Source: Desulfobacteraceae bacterium (lineage in GTDB: Bacteria; Desulfobacterota; Desulfobacteria; Desulfobacterales; Desulfosalsimonadaceae). Taken from it: DNA of 5,050 nucleotides. This document shows positions 4,878 to 5,050 of the stretch, piece after piece. The notes below the pieces were generated by a model that searched no databases, was not told the DNA's origin, and saw only the letters and a program-made list of their open reading frames with translations. Both the position numbers and the translations under genes were made by a program. The stretch lies in the NCBI GenBank assembly GCA_021162325.1, contig JAGGYV010000190.1:1-5050 (forward strand), read 5' to 3'. Numbering within the stretch: position 1 is the stretch's first letter; each line of letters starts with the position of its first letter.

Positions 4878-5050
4878 ATGCATCAAAATATTCCATCAAA
4901 AAATGTCCGGCTGAATGTTCAGATTCCCTTTGAGCTGAAAGGCAAGCTTGCCTGGGCAGCTGACGTAGAAGGGAAGAAATTGTCCGCTTTGGTCAGGGAG
5001 TTTCTTGAAGATCGGCTGGCACATATCAAACAAAAGGAATTTGAAGATAA
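4878..5050 (+). CDS. Ribbon-helix-helix protein, 3' end beyond window
   Basis: The frame from ATG 4878 is open to the window end (57 full codons). It has the pattern of an Arc/CopG-type ribbon-helix-helix domain: strand NVRLNVQIP (about 9-17), helix A ELKGKLAWAADVEG (19-32), turn KKLS, helix B ALVREFLEDRLAHIKQ (37-52). Such proteins bind DNA as dimers through the paired strands and often act as antitoxins or plasmid/phage repressors. AAAGGA (4865-4870) is seven bases before this ATG. An in-frame ATG at 4872 is only one base from that site and is rejected. It is divergent from the GTPase gene with 202 bases between starts. Whether a toxin gene follows lies outside the window. Confidence 0.75.
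   Translation, partial: MHQNIPSKNVRLNVQIPFELKGKLAWAADVEGKKLSALVREFLEDRLAHIKQKEFED

Overview
The window looks like an accessory stretch of a bacterial chromosome of moderate GC content. The best guess is a Desulfobacterota (former delta-proteobacterial) genome. This is an inference from the style of the proteins and from the 'GGATTACGC...TAATCCGCC' hairpin repeats; no rRNA or other marker gene is present to confirm it.

Left third (1-1577, + strand). A DEDD-type 3'-5' exonuclease gene follows a plausible sigma70-type promoter. Its last catalytic block (H...D, Exo III) lies in the -1 frame, and the two frames join exactly at a TTTAAAC heptamer. Next is a compact type II toxin-antitoxin operon: a ribbon-helix-helix antitoxin and a PIN-domain (VapC-like) toxin sharing an ATGA stop/start overlap. 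Its promoter overlaps a perfect inverted repeat, as expected for autorepression.

Middle (1578-2510), more than 900 bases without an intact recognisable gene. It holds a possible terminator after the toxin, a decayed protein-coding remnant that also needs a -1 shift at an A run, two related hairpin repeats, a GTCAGA/TCTGAC hairpin, and an unexplained inverted-repeat-rich segment with a T-arm-like stem-loop. A 26-codon basic ORF with a good ribosome binding site follows.

Right half (2511-4675, - strand). Two intact genes lie in operon order: a membrane-anchored dynamin-superfamily GTPase resembling the EHD group, then recX 26 bases downstream. RecX modulates RecA. The GTPase should act at a membrane. 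Why they are paired is not evident from the sequence.

Right edge (4676-5050). A 202-base divergent intergenic region carries a candidate promoter for the GTPase-recX operon and a 9-bp inverted repeat in front of a + strand ribbon-helix-helix gene that runs off the window. No CRISPR array, rRNA, complete tRNA or intact transposase was seen.
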